Assembly: GCA_963969495.1 (NCBI GenBank)
Contig: OZ018331.1
Coordinates: 150,348,761 to 150,412,760, forward strand
DNA: 64,000 nt
Origin: Ceratothoa steindachneri
Taxonomy: Eukaryota > Arthropoda > Malacostraca > Isopoda > Cymothoidae
Direction of reading: 5' to 3'
The notes under the pieces were generated by a model, which did not search any database, had not been told where the DNA came from, and worked only from the letters and a program-made list of their open reading frames with translations. The stretch's first letter is position 1, and every line of letters starts with the position of its first letter. The position numbers and the translations under genes were made by a program. Shown piece by piece: positions 1-11,032 of this stretch.

Positions 1-2
1 CA

Positions 3-903
3 TCTACATCAACGTCCAAAACGAAGAACATCAAACATCAATTTGAGGTAAACTCCGAGTTAAAATTCACTTATGAAGTGAGCAGAGGCAATAAACTCTC
101 TTCTCTGGACGTTGGGGTACAAAACATTAATGGAAGCTATAAGACAAAAATATAGAGAAAAGGTACGGACATGGGTAGATACTTCAACGCGGATAGTGAA
201 TGTCCCGAAAGGTACAAAAAATAGTGTAATCGGTTCATACATCCGCCGAGCATACAAATGCTGCTCTACGTGGGAACTTTTCCATCAAGAGATCTCCCGC
301 GTAAAACAGAACCTCGTGAATAACGGTTTCCCCAACAGCATGGTTGAAAAACAACTTCAATTATTTTTAAGTATGCAATTCAAAGATACGGATAAAACTA
401 AAGGTAATCAGGAAGCAGTAAATAACACCAAACTGTATTACAGAAATCAGATGTCTACGGCTTATAAAATAGACGAAAAAAACATCAAGGATATTGTTAA
501 CCGGAACATCAAGGTTAAGAATCAAATGGACAAAATTCAACTTATTATATACTATAAAACGACAAAAGTTAACAATTTCCTTATGAAAAACAACAGCTAC
601 CAAAAATCCTCGAATCTAAAGTCAACCAACATAGTTTACGAGTTTAACCGCTCCAATGAAAACTGCAAGCTTCATAATAACTCAAAATGTGTTGGCATGG
701 CAACCACCACCTTTTCGAGGCGTTTAACCATGCATCTGCAAAGCGGAGGGCCCCAAAATTATATGGAAAGCGCACATAACATCAAAATAACTAGAGATAT
801 TCTAGTTGAAAACACCACAATTATAAGAAAGGAAGGAAATAAAGTTATCCACCATCTACAAGTTGGACTAAAAAAGACAGTAAGAAAAATAGAATGTTGC
901 TAA
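3..903 (+). pseudogene. Penelope-like element fragment A (RT C-terminus plus GIY-YIG-like domain)
   Basis: Decayed 3' part of a Penelope-like retroelement. Reading from base 3, the early frame gives KFTYEVSRGNKLSSLDV, the RT thumb region of PLEs. It meets an in-frame TAG at 153-155 and shifts frame in the A-run near 222-230. The next frame carries SVIGSYIRRAYKCCSTWELF, then VYEF, SKCVGMATTTFSRRLTMHLQ, which resembles the degenerate GIY-YIG endonuclease module of crustacean-type PLEs. In the expected second GIY-YIG motif the Tyr is Cys. The element is cut by the window edge at its 5' side and loses its reading frame near 900, about 80 bp before a (TA)n tract. Family assignment is from recalled motif patterns; I am confident it is PLE-derived, less so about the clade. 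Confidence 0.8.
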
Positions 904-978
904 AGGAAATTTATCAAGGCGAAATATACCATAGTCTTCAACAAAATTTGCATCCAAAAAGATTGCTATCGATCTACA

Positions 979-980
<2 letters not shown>

Positions 981-1057
<77 letters not shown>
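981..1057. repeat. (TA)n microsatellite
   Basis: Pure TA dinucleotide tract just downstream of PLE fragment A. Apparent open frames across it (Ile-Tyr repeats) are artefacts. Confidence 0.98.
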
Positions 1058-1060
<3 letters not shown>

Positions 1061-1267
1061 GGCCCTGAACTCAATTGAAACCTCTGTACGATCATTGGAG
1101 AGTTCGAGACTAACAACCTTCAACTGTGACAGATTTATGGACGAAAATTGAGCAAGAATGGAACAAACAAGGTCTGCTGACCAAAGTCGCGTATATCACT
1201 TATTCGGATTTATGACCTTACGACTATTAAAATTTTAATCATTCCCGGACTAACCTTGTCATTTATG

Positions 1268-1494
1268 TCATTCGAGAGAGAATGTAAAACAACATAAGGT
1301 TTTCAAATTTCGTTAGAATCAGTGGAATAGTTATGATGTTATTGCAAATAATTTTCTAGGTAGCCTTGGGAGGACTTTGGCAATTATATCGTTCGAAAGA
1401 AAATGTAAAAGAAGATAAGTGTTTCAAATTTCGTTAGAATATACCGAATAGTTATGATGTTATTGCCAAAGCAAAATAATTCCCGGGCTAACCT
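1268..1494 (+). repeat. Imperfect two-unit tandem repeat, period about 121 bp
   Basis: Units start at 1268 and 1389. Both carry the blocks TTTCAAATTTCGTTAGAAT and GAATAGTTATGATGTTATTG with scattered differences between. It directly precedes the 240-bp satellite. 1058-1267 upstream holds nothing I recognise. Confidence 0.75.
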
Positions 1495-2549
<1,055 letters not shown>

Positions 2550-2550
2550 A

Positions 2551-3080
2551 TGAGGAATTAAACCACATTCTTCAAAGACAATTTAATTCAGAACAGTTTC
2601 GGTGTATCTCACACCCTTTTTCAACTGACACTGGATAGAAAATATAAGAAAAGTGCTTACATACATAACACAGGGTCAGGTCGTGAAAGATCCTCTCATT
2701 TTCCCCAAATCCCCTACTTGAGGCTAATCGGGGGGGGGGGGGTTAGGCCTAAACATATTGAAGGGCTGACATTTCACTATTTTGTTTATTTGCTTTCGTA
2801 TTACAGGATTAAAAGAAAATTGACCCTCAGATAGATTTAAATTAGGAACTGACGATATCAAGCTCGATTCTACGATTCTTCTCTTAACATGGTTAGCCGA
2901 TTTAAATACCATTTTACTTCCATTGAAATCGATCGAATGATTCAAAATATGGCAAAATATTCCACTGCTTTGGCTGCCCACTCTAATATCTCTGTTGTGT
3001 TCGTACAATCTCTTGTCTAGATTTCTCCCCGTTTCCCCTATATAAACTTTTGTCGGATTTGGTTATAACATGAGAAAATA
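2551..3080 (-). mobile_element. Inverted copy of the 3' end of PLE B (pLTR-like)
   Basis: The reverse complement matches 4541-5040: the end of the GIY-YIG domain (EHNRDIRVGSQSSGIFCHIL), the C-terminal tail, the 3' untranslated region and the terminal TGAGGAATTAAACCAC. It contains a run of about 13 G where the direct copy has a shorter C-rich stretch. At 3040-3080 the match to the GIY-YIG region ends and about 23 bp match the RT N-terminal coding region (TGTTATAACCAAATCC...), so this arm carries an internal jump between two parts of the element. Inverted partial terminal copies are a known PLE feature. Confidence 0.85.
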
Positions 3081-4874
3081 AGTGGTGAATTTCTTAGTGG
3101 TTGTATGCTTAGTGCCCTAAATTTTGAAAAATCTGACCAAATTGGTTTTCCCAAAAGATTTCAGATTGCGTTAAATAAACTTAAATTTAATAACAACATT
3201 GTTATAACCAAATCCGACAAAACGAATCAGTTAGTCATTTTGGACAAACATAGTTATAATGATAAACTTAACGAACTTCTTAACGATGTGAACACATATG
3301 AAAAGCTACAAAATGAACTGCTCAATAACAAAACAAGCAATTTCAACAACAAATTGAAGAGAATATTGAAAAGCGCAGATTTAATCAAACAATTCAGAAG
3401 TACGAACCCTTCACTTCCCTATATTTATGGGCTCCCAAAGACCCACACAGAGGGATGTCCCTTACGCCCAATCATTTCCAATATTAATTCTCCAACTTAT
3501 ATGCTCTCCAAATGGCTCGCCAAGCATTTATCTCCAGCAGTTGGAAGAATCTCATCTGCACACATTATGAACACTCAAGATTTCGTTGACCGCCTCATCC
3601 ACCTGCAATTACCGGATGGAAAACTTGTGAGCTTTGATGTAAACTCTTTGTTTACCAAAGTTCCGGTTGACCAAACCATGGGCCTTCTGCGGGAAATCAT
3701 GCCTAGACTTAATTTGGATATTCCCATTTCTACGAGTAAATTTATCGATTTAGTTGAATTATGTCTCTCTGACAATGTGTTTCGAGTAAATAATGAGTTT
3801 TATAGACAAATATTTGGCCTTAGCATGGGAAATAGTTTATCTTCGATATTGGCATGTCTCTTCATGGAATATTTTGAGACTGAACTCCTTCCCACAATTT
3901 CTTCCCCTAACTTTATATGGTTAAGGTAAATTGACGATGTATTTTCTGTATGGCCTAATGGCCATGATTTTGATAACTTTTTTAATAATTTGAATAATTT
4001 GCATGTCTCCATCAAATTTAAATATGAATGGGAATATGATAATAGATTACCCTTTTTAGATGTCCTCATTAATAAAGATCACCATGAATTAAAACTTGAC
4101 GTTTATAGGAAACCAACCCACTCGAATGCCTATATACATTATTTTTCGTTTCACGATAATACTGTTAAAAAATCGGTAATTTCTAATCTTTTCCTTAGAG
4201 CATATAAAATATGTCATCCTTCCTATTTAGATGAGGAAATTGTCATTATCAGGACCATTTTTTCTAATTTGTATTACCCCGATTGGTTCATATCGTCTGC
4301 CCATTTTGCAGCTAGGAAAACATTCTATGGTAATAAGCCTTCCCGCACTAACGACTTCAACAAATGTATAACATTGCTATTTAATAATAAATTAAATAGT
4401 TTAAAGGACATATTTGGAAAAGCGGGTATTAATCTAGCCTTTGAATATAATAATTCTTTAAACCAATTGATGATTGCGAGGAAACCCAAAGAACATCATA
4501 ACATAGGAGTATATGCAATACCATCCAACGATTGCCATAAAGTTTATATAGGGAAAACGGGGAGAAATCTAGACAAGAGATTGTATGAACACAAAAGAGA
4601 TATTAGAGTGGGCAGCCAAAGCAGTGGAATATTTTGCCATATTTTGAATCATTCGATCGATTTCAATGGAAGTAAAATGGTATTTAAATCGGCTAACCAT
4701 GTTAAGAGAAGAATCGTAGAATTAAGCTTGATATCGTCAGTTCCTAATTTAAATCTATCTGAGGGTCAATTTTCTTTTAATCCTGTAATACGAAAGCAAA
4801 TAAACAAAATAGTAAAATGTCAGCCCTTCAATATGTTTAGGCCTAAGCCCCCCCACCTGATTAGCCACAAGTAG
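3075..4874 (+). pseudogene. Penelope-like element B: reverse transcriptase plus GIY-YIG endonuclease, one nonsense codon
   Basis: Single-frame PLE polyprotein. It is open from 3075 (after TGA 3070-3072), with the first ATG at 3105. The N-terminal region has SDKTNQLVILDKHSYN, then YIYGLPKTHTEGCPLRPIIS (RT fingers), motif A SFDVNSLFTKVP, motif B GLSMGNSLSSILA, and motif C reading R-stop-IDDVF. The TAA at 3927-3929 sits exactly where PLEs have the Tyr of the RYxDD catalytic box. The thumb follows (VYRKPTHSNAYIHYFS). The C-terminal GIY-YIG nuclease has IGVYAIP, VYIGKTGR, YEHKRDIR and the late Glu in RRIVELSLI, all intact. Otherwise the frame is clean, so this is a young pseudogene one base from open. 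Its 5' end may be truncated at the inverted arm. Penelope/Poseidon-like is an inference. Confidence 0.9.
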
Positions 4875-5040
4875 GGGATTGGGGGAAAAAAGAAGGGATC
4901 TTTCACGACCTGACCCTGTGTTATGTTTGTAAGCACTTTTCTTATATTTTCTATCCAGTGTCAGTTGAAAAAGGGTGTGAGATACACCGAAACTGTTCTG
5001 AATTAAATTTGTCTTCGGAGAATGTGGTTTAATTCCTCAT
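4875..5040 (+). mobile_element. 3' terminal non-coding part of PLE B
   Basis: Matches the inverted arm at 2551-2720 with a few differences and ends in GGTTTAATTCCTCAT, about 30 bp before the next (TA)n. It contains the small inverted repeat GGTGT..ACACC followed by GAAAC, discussed under rejected items. Confidence 0.8.
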
Positions 5041-5067
5041 CCTTTCTTGCGATATTGCATTAATTTT

Positions 5068-5183
<116 letters not shown>

Positions 5184-5349
5184 AATCGATACAAATTCTA
5201 CAAGGGGGGAAAAAAAGTTATGTACCAAACGAAGCAATATATTCTCACTCAAATGTATACGATTGAACAATATATAAAGTAGCAAAATCATTTGAAATAG
5301 CCTCCATCTGCCCTCCCTACCTTCTCAGACCGGCAGCTGAACTAGTTGA

Positions 5350-6191
5350 ATGCCCTGGCTAGGGAGTCCTTGTCAATGGATTACATTACCTCCACTCCGG
5401 TGGGCCAAAGAGATCCTAAAAGGGTTGTAGTTGGGAGAGCTGGGTGGCCACAAGTCTGGGGACCACTGCTGCGGACCGTTGTTGAACAACCACGCCTGTG
5501 TCTTCCTTGCCTTATGTGCGTTAGAAGAGTCCTGCTAGAAGATGTAAGGCATTTCCGCGGCTATTTGATCCATTATACGCTTGACTACACTTTCCAGCAC
5601 CTCTATGTAAACATCCACGATGACCTTGAACCCCAAGAGGGATATGTGAGGCGGCATAAAGTGGCCCTCACTGCTGACTACTCCCAGAACTATCAAAGAG
5701 GCGGGAAAATTGCTGTGTATGAACGTAGGTGATACTGATAGGTTTTTGCACAACTAGCCATCATTCTGCCGAATTGCCTTACTGCCCTGCACGAATTTTT
5801 CCTCGTTGGAGACGAAACAAAGAAGGCCGTCGCTATCGTACTTACCTTCGTTGATGAATGCCTGTGCTTTCACTTTGAGACTTTCTTTGGTAGCCTGCAT
5901 GAAAGGCTGGCGTCTCTTCAGCACGCAGGAAGCATAACCAAGGTCCTGATGAAGTGCTTTGTAGATGGTTACTTTGCTGAGACAAATTTCCAAGGCAAGT
6001 TTGGCCATGGTATGACCAGGGATCTCGGAGATCTTCTGCCTGACATTGCTGACGAATTTCTCGTTCCTGGTAGTATCAGAGCGACGCCTGTGACACTGTC
6101 GTTCCGCGATAACTTCGTGCGTATTTTCAGCCTTATAATACTTCCGTTGCACTTTGTACATAAGGCAGCTCGAGTAGTTAAAACAATTCAC
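5350..6191 (-). pseudogene. Tc1/mariner-superfamily transposase relic
   Basis: Minus-strand reading from 6191 gives a Tc1/mariner-type transposase: RRRSDTTRNEKFVSNVRQKI (helix-turn-helix linker), SKVTIYKALHQDLGY, ASLIVLGVVSSEG, MPPHISLLGFKV, then QDSSNAHKARKTQAWL and WSPDLWPPSSPNYNPF. Two in-frame stops occur: TAG at 5754-5756 where the family has Trp (NDRW), and TAG at 5535-5537 replacing the first Gln of QQDS. Catalytic positions are also damaged: the first Asp (family SDEKNF) reads SNEEKF, and the third region reads SSPNYNPFRIS instead of SPDLNPLDY. The C-terminal end is frameshifted. No terminal inverted repeats were identified. Long dead. Confidence 0.85.
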
Positions 6192-6286
6192 AAAATACTT
6201 GAAACTACGCCCGACGCAGAGGGCTTAGAGTATTGCGTAGAATTCTTTTATTTCAGCTTGCAATCTCAGAAGAAACGGGTATGCTG

Positions 6287-6358
6287 TATAGGTTTTAACT
6301 GAATATTGCCGCAATATCCTAGATAAATCTCAGATCGCAATAAACATTAAAACCTATA
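6287..6358. other. Nested inverted repeat (72-bp hairpin) upstream of the array
   Basis: TATAGGTTTTAA (6287-6298) is perfectly inverted at 6347-6358. Inside it lies the near-palindrome ATATTGC-C-GCAATAT (6303-6317). It lies about 70 bp left of the array boundary. The rest of 6192-6430 is unassigned. Confidence 0.7.
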
Positions 6359-6430
6359 TTTCATTATTCAAGGGAATGAAGTTAAATGCTAACGCAAAGG
6401 TTAAATTTTGCAGTCGAATTCCTTAGACCT

Positions 6431-6747
6431 AAATCTGTGCGAGGTTGGGGGAATACGTAAATTAAAAACAAAGAGTTATGGAAAATATATATTATTGAAT
6501 AAACAGTTAGATTATTTAAAGGTGAATTTAGACAGTAACAGTTTATGATTGTATTGAGAATTGCGCGTGTGAATTAAATTTGAGTGAGTTAACGGGAATG
6601 GATTTACAATTGATAACTATGGTTTGGTAATTAGAATATAACAATTAATGATTGATAATTGGATTATAATTAGTAATTAGATAATTGAGTATAACAATTG
6701 ATGATTAATAATTAGATTATAATTGGTGATTGGAAAATTGTTAAATA
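6431..6747. repeat. AT-rich degenerate low-complexity DNA (unit 1)
   Basis: Loose repetition of words such as AATTGGATTATAATTAGTAA. The same texture resumes at 8014-8240, so the mariner inserted into it. Copies: 33185-33501 and 59943-60259. Confidence 0.7.
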
Positions 6748-8013
6748 TTGGGTTGAGGAATAAGTTATTGCGGTTTTATCAAATTTATTCATTACCATTA
6801 ACAATTTTAGAAAAACTTCATTTTTAATGGATAACAATATACAATTTAATCAATAATGTATTCTCTGTTGTTATTTACGACTTCTTCCCAACGTTCAACT
6901 AGTTTTTCGATGCCTCTGCAATAAAAATCTCTGGATTTTGACTCGAAAAATTCGTCTAATTCTCCAGGATTTCCCAATTAAGTGTTTGGATGGCGTCTTC
7001 TGAAATATTGGCAATGTGAGGAAGAGCAATGTCATGTTGCAGAAGGGCTCCATAACGTCGATGAGGTCGCTTTTCACGAATAGCTTTGGCGAGTCGATAC
7101 ATTTGTTGAACGTAGAGTTCTGCATTGACAATCTCGTTGTTCGCAAGGAGCTCATAAAGAATGATGCCTTCACAATCCCAGCACATACACAACATCGTAT
7201 TTCGTGAATGCAGTCTTGCTTTAATCGTGAAAGTGTTGTTTTTTTTATTGGGGCTAAGCCATTCTTTTCGAAGGTTCATGTTGACATAAACACACCACTT
7301 TTCGTGCCAGTGATGATGCGGTGAAGAAATCTGTCCTTATATCTACGAGTAGCCTTGTGACGAGCAAGCAAACCTGCGGCAATCGTGGAGCGTTGAAGTT
7401 TGTTGCTTTTGCTCAAAGCGTGCGGAACCCATGCACCGAGTTTTTGAACTTTTCCCATCGAATGAAGGTGATTCACTACAGTTTTCACTACAGTTTTTCC
7501 TCGTTGATTGACGAGGATTTTCATGAAGAAGGTCGTTCAATCGATCTTCATCCAACTTAATGGGGCGACCAGAACGTTCTTCCTCATTAAGATTGAAATT
7601 ACCGTTTTTGTAACGTGAAAAACAACATTGAGCTGTCCTTTCTGATAAAGCATTTTCTTCGTACAAGGCACAAATATCGCGACGAGCTTTGGCTGCGTTT
7701 GCATTGTTCCCGTCTCGATTGAAAATGAATAACAACAAGTGTCGAAAATGCGCCTTTCTTTCAACTTGACATTCCATTTTGAGGGGACAAAACAAAAATT
7801 AAATTAACACAACTTTTAAATAAACCGCAATGACTTATTACTCAACTTCAAGACGTAGCCTAAGAAAAGCCTAATAGTCTACGCTGTTAAGAGACCTTTG
7901 CAAATTTTGCTCTCATTATTTACTATTGTTTCTTAATATGTGCCCAAACACGTCAACAAAACTCAAATCAATACAACATTAAAAAAACTGCAAGAACTTA
8001 TTCCTCAACCTAA
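6748..8013 (-). mobile_element. Mariner element with TIRs and TA target duplication (unit 1)
   Basis: Left end (6748-6779) TTGGGTTGAGGAATAAGTT and the reverse complement of the right end (to 8013) TTAGGTTGAGGAATAAGTT agree over about 30 bp, and TA flanks both sides (6746-6747, 8014-8015). Its length of 1,266 bp is typical of mariner. A second right-TIR-like block, AAACCGCAATGACTTATTAC at 7822-7841, lies inside the element near the transposase start. Confidence 0.9.
6846..7777 (-). pseudogene. Mariner transposase pseudogene (unit 1)
   Basis: Start ATG at 7777 (MECQVERKAHFRHLLLF), the typical mariner N-terminus, then NGNFNLNEEERSGRPIKLDE and LLHENPRQSTR. The frame shifts near a duplicated AAAACTGTAGTG and resumes as VNHLHSMGKVQKLGAWVPHA. 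The first catalytic Asp (family ITGDEKW) is lost: the DNA reads GGC-ACG-AAA at 7301-7308, as expected from a one-base deletion in the GAC codon, and the frame shifts again. The second Asp remains (QHDIALPH, codon about 7031-7033). The third catalytic region (SPDLAPSDYHLF in mariners) is absent: LNWEIL is followed immediately, out of frame, by ELDEFFESKSRDFY and the C-terminus ERWEEVVNNNREYIID ending at 6846. Non-functional. Confidence 0.92.
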
Positions 8014-8459
8014 TAGATTGTATTATAAGTAATTTGTAAATAGTAATTGTTAAATAGATTGGATAATTGTTAAATACATTATAAGTAATTGGATGATAAG
8101 TAATTGGTAAATATTTGTAAATAGTTTGATAAATAGATTGATAAATAGATAATAAATAGTAATTGATTTATAGATTGGATTATTAATTGGATTATAAATT
8201 AGATAATAAATTTGATTATAGTTAATTGGATTATAACGGAGCTAAATGGGTCTGTAAATGAGACCAAAATATCCCGCATTAATTCGGGATTCTTTTGGGA
8301 AATATTTAGCTAAACAATTACAATTTAAATATTTACAAACCTGTTTACCGAAGCAGCCGATATAAGAGAATGAACCTCATGGCTACATTTTAAGACGCCT
8401 GGGAGAGCGGGTGTAGCAATCTCCCGATTTAAGTCAGGGTTACCAACCCTACTTGAAAT
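8014..8459. other. AT-rich DNA then unassigned sequence (unit 1)
   Basis: 8014-8240 continues the degenerate AT-rich texture. 8241-8459 is moderately complex (GGATTCTTTTGGGAAATATT, GACGCCTGGGAGAGCGGG) with no recognisable protein or RNA. The T at 8326 is C in units 2 and 3. Confidence 0.6.
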
Positions 8460-8646
<187 letters not shown>

Positions 8647-9152
8647 CGTAGAATGGACTCTCGACGATATACCATATATAACTATTCGTTGAGGGAACTT
8701 CTTTAATTATCTTTGGAGTGCGTGGATGTCTGGACGCCAATATTATGTATCTTCGATATGCTTAAGAAGTGGAACTGAGCTCAAGGATAATAATATTGCT
8801 ATCATTAATAAAATAGAGTTTTATTAATAATAACTATCAACAATACACAAAACGGAAAATATTGACATAAACAGAGAATGGAAAGGGTCGTGGGGGCTCG
8901 GGCTAATCCAAGGATTAAAAGATTTAAAAAGGTAAAACAAAAATAAAGTTAAAGAGATGGGATGGTTCGCTAAACCATTTAAAGCCCAGGATAGAATTGA
9001 CAAAAGGGTTAAATACTCAAAGGTAACGTTCGGCTTACGTAATTTTATACTAGTGGTGCAGAGGAAGTCGACGTGAAGGAATTTTCGGTCTGCTGGCGAG
9101 TTCCAGCCGAAAGGTTGGGGGAATAAAATGATCCTGACGTGGCGTCTTGGGA
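8647..9152. other. Unassigned sequence (unit 1)
   Basis: A minus-strand frame of 121 codons (8824-9189) has no recognisable domain and looks fortuitous. ATTAATAAAATAGAGTTTTA at 8799-8825 contains AATAAA on both strands. 8770-9952 read on the minus strand could be one non-coding repeat (it starts TGTGATAGAACGGGTTGAGG), but I found no terminal repeats. Confidence 0.4.
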
Positions 9153-9475
9153 ATGAGAACCGTTTCTCGACGAACTGCTTGAAGAACAATGGCTGTTCTA
9201 CGTTGTTCTCTTCTGAACAACAGGGTGGTGAGAACCGTCTCTTGTCTACGGGCTCAAGAAAAATGGCTGTTCTAATGTTGTTCTCTTCTGAACAACAAGG
9301 GGGAAGGGTGAGAACCGTTTCTTGGCGAACGGGCTCAAACGAACAATGGCTGTTCTACGTTGTTCTCTTCTGAACAACAGGGGAAGGGGTGAGAACCGTT
9401 TCTTGTCAACGGGCTCGAACGAACAATGGCTTTTCTAATGTTGTTCTCTTTCTGAACAACAAGGGGGAAGCCTCG
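9153..9475 (+). repeat. Minisatellite of about 80 bp, four units, with a hairpin in each (unit 1)
   Basis: Units start at 9153, 9229, 9308 and 9389 (periods 76, 79 and 81), each with GAGAACCGT.TCT, ACGGGCTC.A and GTTGTTC-TCTTCT-GAACAAC, a perfect 7-bp inverted repeat (first instance 9202-9221). The last unit's hairpin loop is one base longer. Confidence 0.9.
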
Positions 9476-9950
9476 TGGACTTGGCGTCACGAAAGGCTCG
9501 AACCTTGGCACTCAAGGGATATTGTCCTTCTTCTGGACAAGTGATGGTGAATCTTGAGGTCGAGGTCCCTTGGCGCACAAAGTGAGAGAGGGTCGTGGTG
9601 ATGTTTCGCGACGAAAATCTTGGATCTCCAATCTGATCTTAGTGGTAAAGTTCCCATCTAAATAGTCGAGACACTCCCTTGGCGTGGGGGACAATGGAGT
9701 GGGAGCTTCGAGGGAATGCACAGCCGAGCCTGGGAACAATGCCTTATCTGCCCATAAGCCTAACTCAATCTGGCGAGGTCGGCGTATGGGGGCGAACGGG
9801 GGGAAGATAAACCTCCTTGTTTAAACATTGACTCAGATGGCTGTGATAAGGCGATAAGCTTTAAAGCGAAGATGCACGTGGGAGCATCGTGGTTTTAAAT
9901 AACACGTGATAGGGGTTGAAATTAACGCGGCCTCAACCCGTTCTATCACA

Positions 9951-9952
<2 letters not shown>
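9476..9952. other. Unassigned GC-richer sequence (unit 1)
   Basis: A 75-codon minus-strand frame (9512-9739) shows no known domain. The GC content is clearly higher than the surroundings, ending ACCCGTTCTATCACACC at a (TA)n tract. Confidence 0.4.

Positions 9953-9987
<35 letters not shown>
9953..9987. repeat. (TA)n microsatellite (unit 1)
   Basis: 35 bp here, 33 bp in units 2 and 3. It lies downstream of the 3' end of the minus-strand PLE fragment that follows. Confidence 0.97.
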
Positions 9988-9992
<5 letters not shown>

Positions 9993-10255
9993 GAATAAAT
10001 ATTTACATTTGTAGGGTATAGACCGCTACAGCTGTTACCTGCATGAAAGCTAAACTCTCATTGAGCGGTTCCAAGGTAAAGTAACTTACATTGGTGAAGT
10101 CATTAGATAAGGTCTCTACCAAAATATCCACATGTGAGAGAGTCTGTGTGAAATGTAGAAATATAAGTCATATAACTTCGAATACATACATATACAATTA
10201 TAAATACATTGTTTAACAAACAAAAGAAATATAACAAATTTAATAAATCAGATGG

Positions 10256-10560
10256 CTAAGATTTTAAATGGAAACTTTCGTTTAAAGTAAGCTTTTTAAT
10301 GACAGGAGCCAGTTTAAAGAGTCTGGGAGATATATTGAAGTTAGGAGAGGAATTAATGAAGGAGCATTCAAAAAATAATTCCTTTAACATATTCATGTGA
10401 GTTGTAACTAAAATTAACCGAATTCCAATTGATAGGATGATCATATTCAGATAAGTGAACAGAGAAAGCATTATTGCTTTCACCCCTCCTAATATTGTAC
10501 TTGTTTGGGACAAACGAACATCTAATGATTTCCCACCTTGGAAAAATGAAAAAGGTGCTT
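10256..10560 (-). pseudogene. Penelope-like element fragment C, GIY-YIG C-terminus (unit 1)
   Basis: Minus-strand reading gives DVRLSQTS, then in another frame NNAFSVHLSEYDHPINWNSV and SHEYVK, then after a further shift ELFFECSFINSSPNFNISPR and LFKLAPVIKK. These correspond to the end of the PLE nuclease domain and C-terminal tail (compare RRIVELSLISSVPNLNLSEG in PLE B). At least two frameshifts. The 3' untranslated part probably runs from 10255 down to the (TA)n tract at 9987. Confidence 0.75.
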
Positions 10561-11032
10561 TCAAGTACTTTCGAACTACAAGATAAAATATTATAATAAG
10601 GGTATATATAAGCTAGTAAAAGATAAAGGACCGCCTATAAGACAAGAAATCACCAATGAGGAAGTAGGAGAGGGACGGGTAAATTCATATTAAGATTAAG
10701 CTATAACAGGTAGCAAGGTCAAACCGAGAGGCAGAAAGAGTCAAGAACAGAGCCAAAAGGGTTAAAACGATTAACAGATAAAGCGATAATTGAAAGAGGG
10801 AAGTTAGGAGAGACACGAGAAGTAAGCAGATAGTGAAACCATTGTATAGGAGCCAAAAGTTTAATTTACGAGACTAGTTTCAGTATGTAGTTTATTATAC
10901 TATGTTTAGTCGTATACTGAGAATGCGATTGTTACACAAGTCTATAAATAGCGTAAAAATCAGGGAAAAAAGAAGAAAAAACACAAAGAAACACAAAAGG
11001 GGGGGAAAAGGTCATTAATCAATGGGGGTGAG
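10561..11032. other. Unassigned, probably PLE-derived 3' sequence (unit 1)
   Basis: A-rich DNA lying between two minus-strand PLE C-termini. By position it would be the 3' untranslated region of the 11033-11640 fragment. No domain or repeat seen. Confidence 0.35.

Noticed and set aside
4950..5010. Hammerhead ribozyme in the PLE 3' end (GGTGT..ACACC then GAAAC)
   Set aside because: PLEs can carry hammerheads, and the stem plus GAAAC looks suggestive, but the required CUGANGA core before the stem is not present (TTGAAAA instead).
5346..5732. 128-codon plus-strand ORF
   Set aside because: Antisense shadow of the Tc1/mariner transposase relic.
8824..9189. 121-codon minus-strand ORF
   Set aside because: No recognisable domain and composition unlike a conserved protein. 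It overlaps non-coding repeat sequence.
9153..9475. CRISPR-like array (regular repeats)
   Set aside because: The whole unit is repeated with no unique spacers, in a eukaryotic TE context.
9490..9515. tRNA B-box-like GGTTCGAGCC on the minus strand
   Set aside because: No A-box at suitable distance and no cloverleaf. The same word recurs in the minisatellite.
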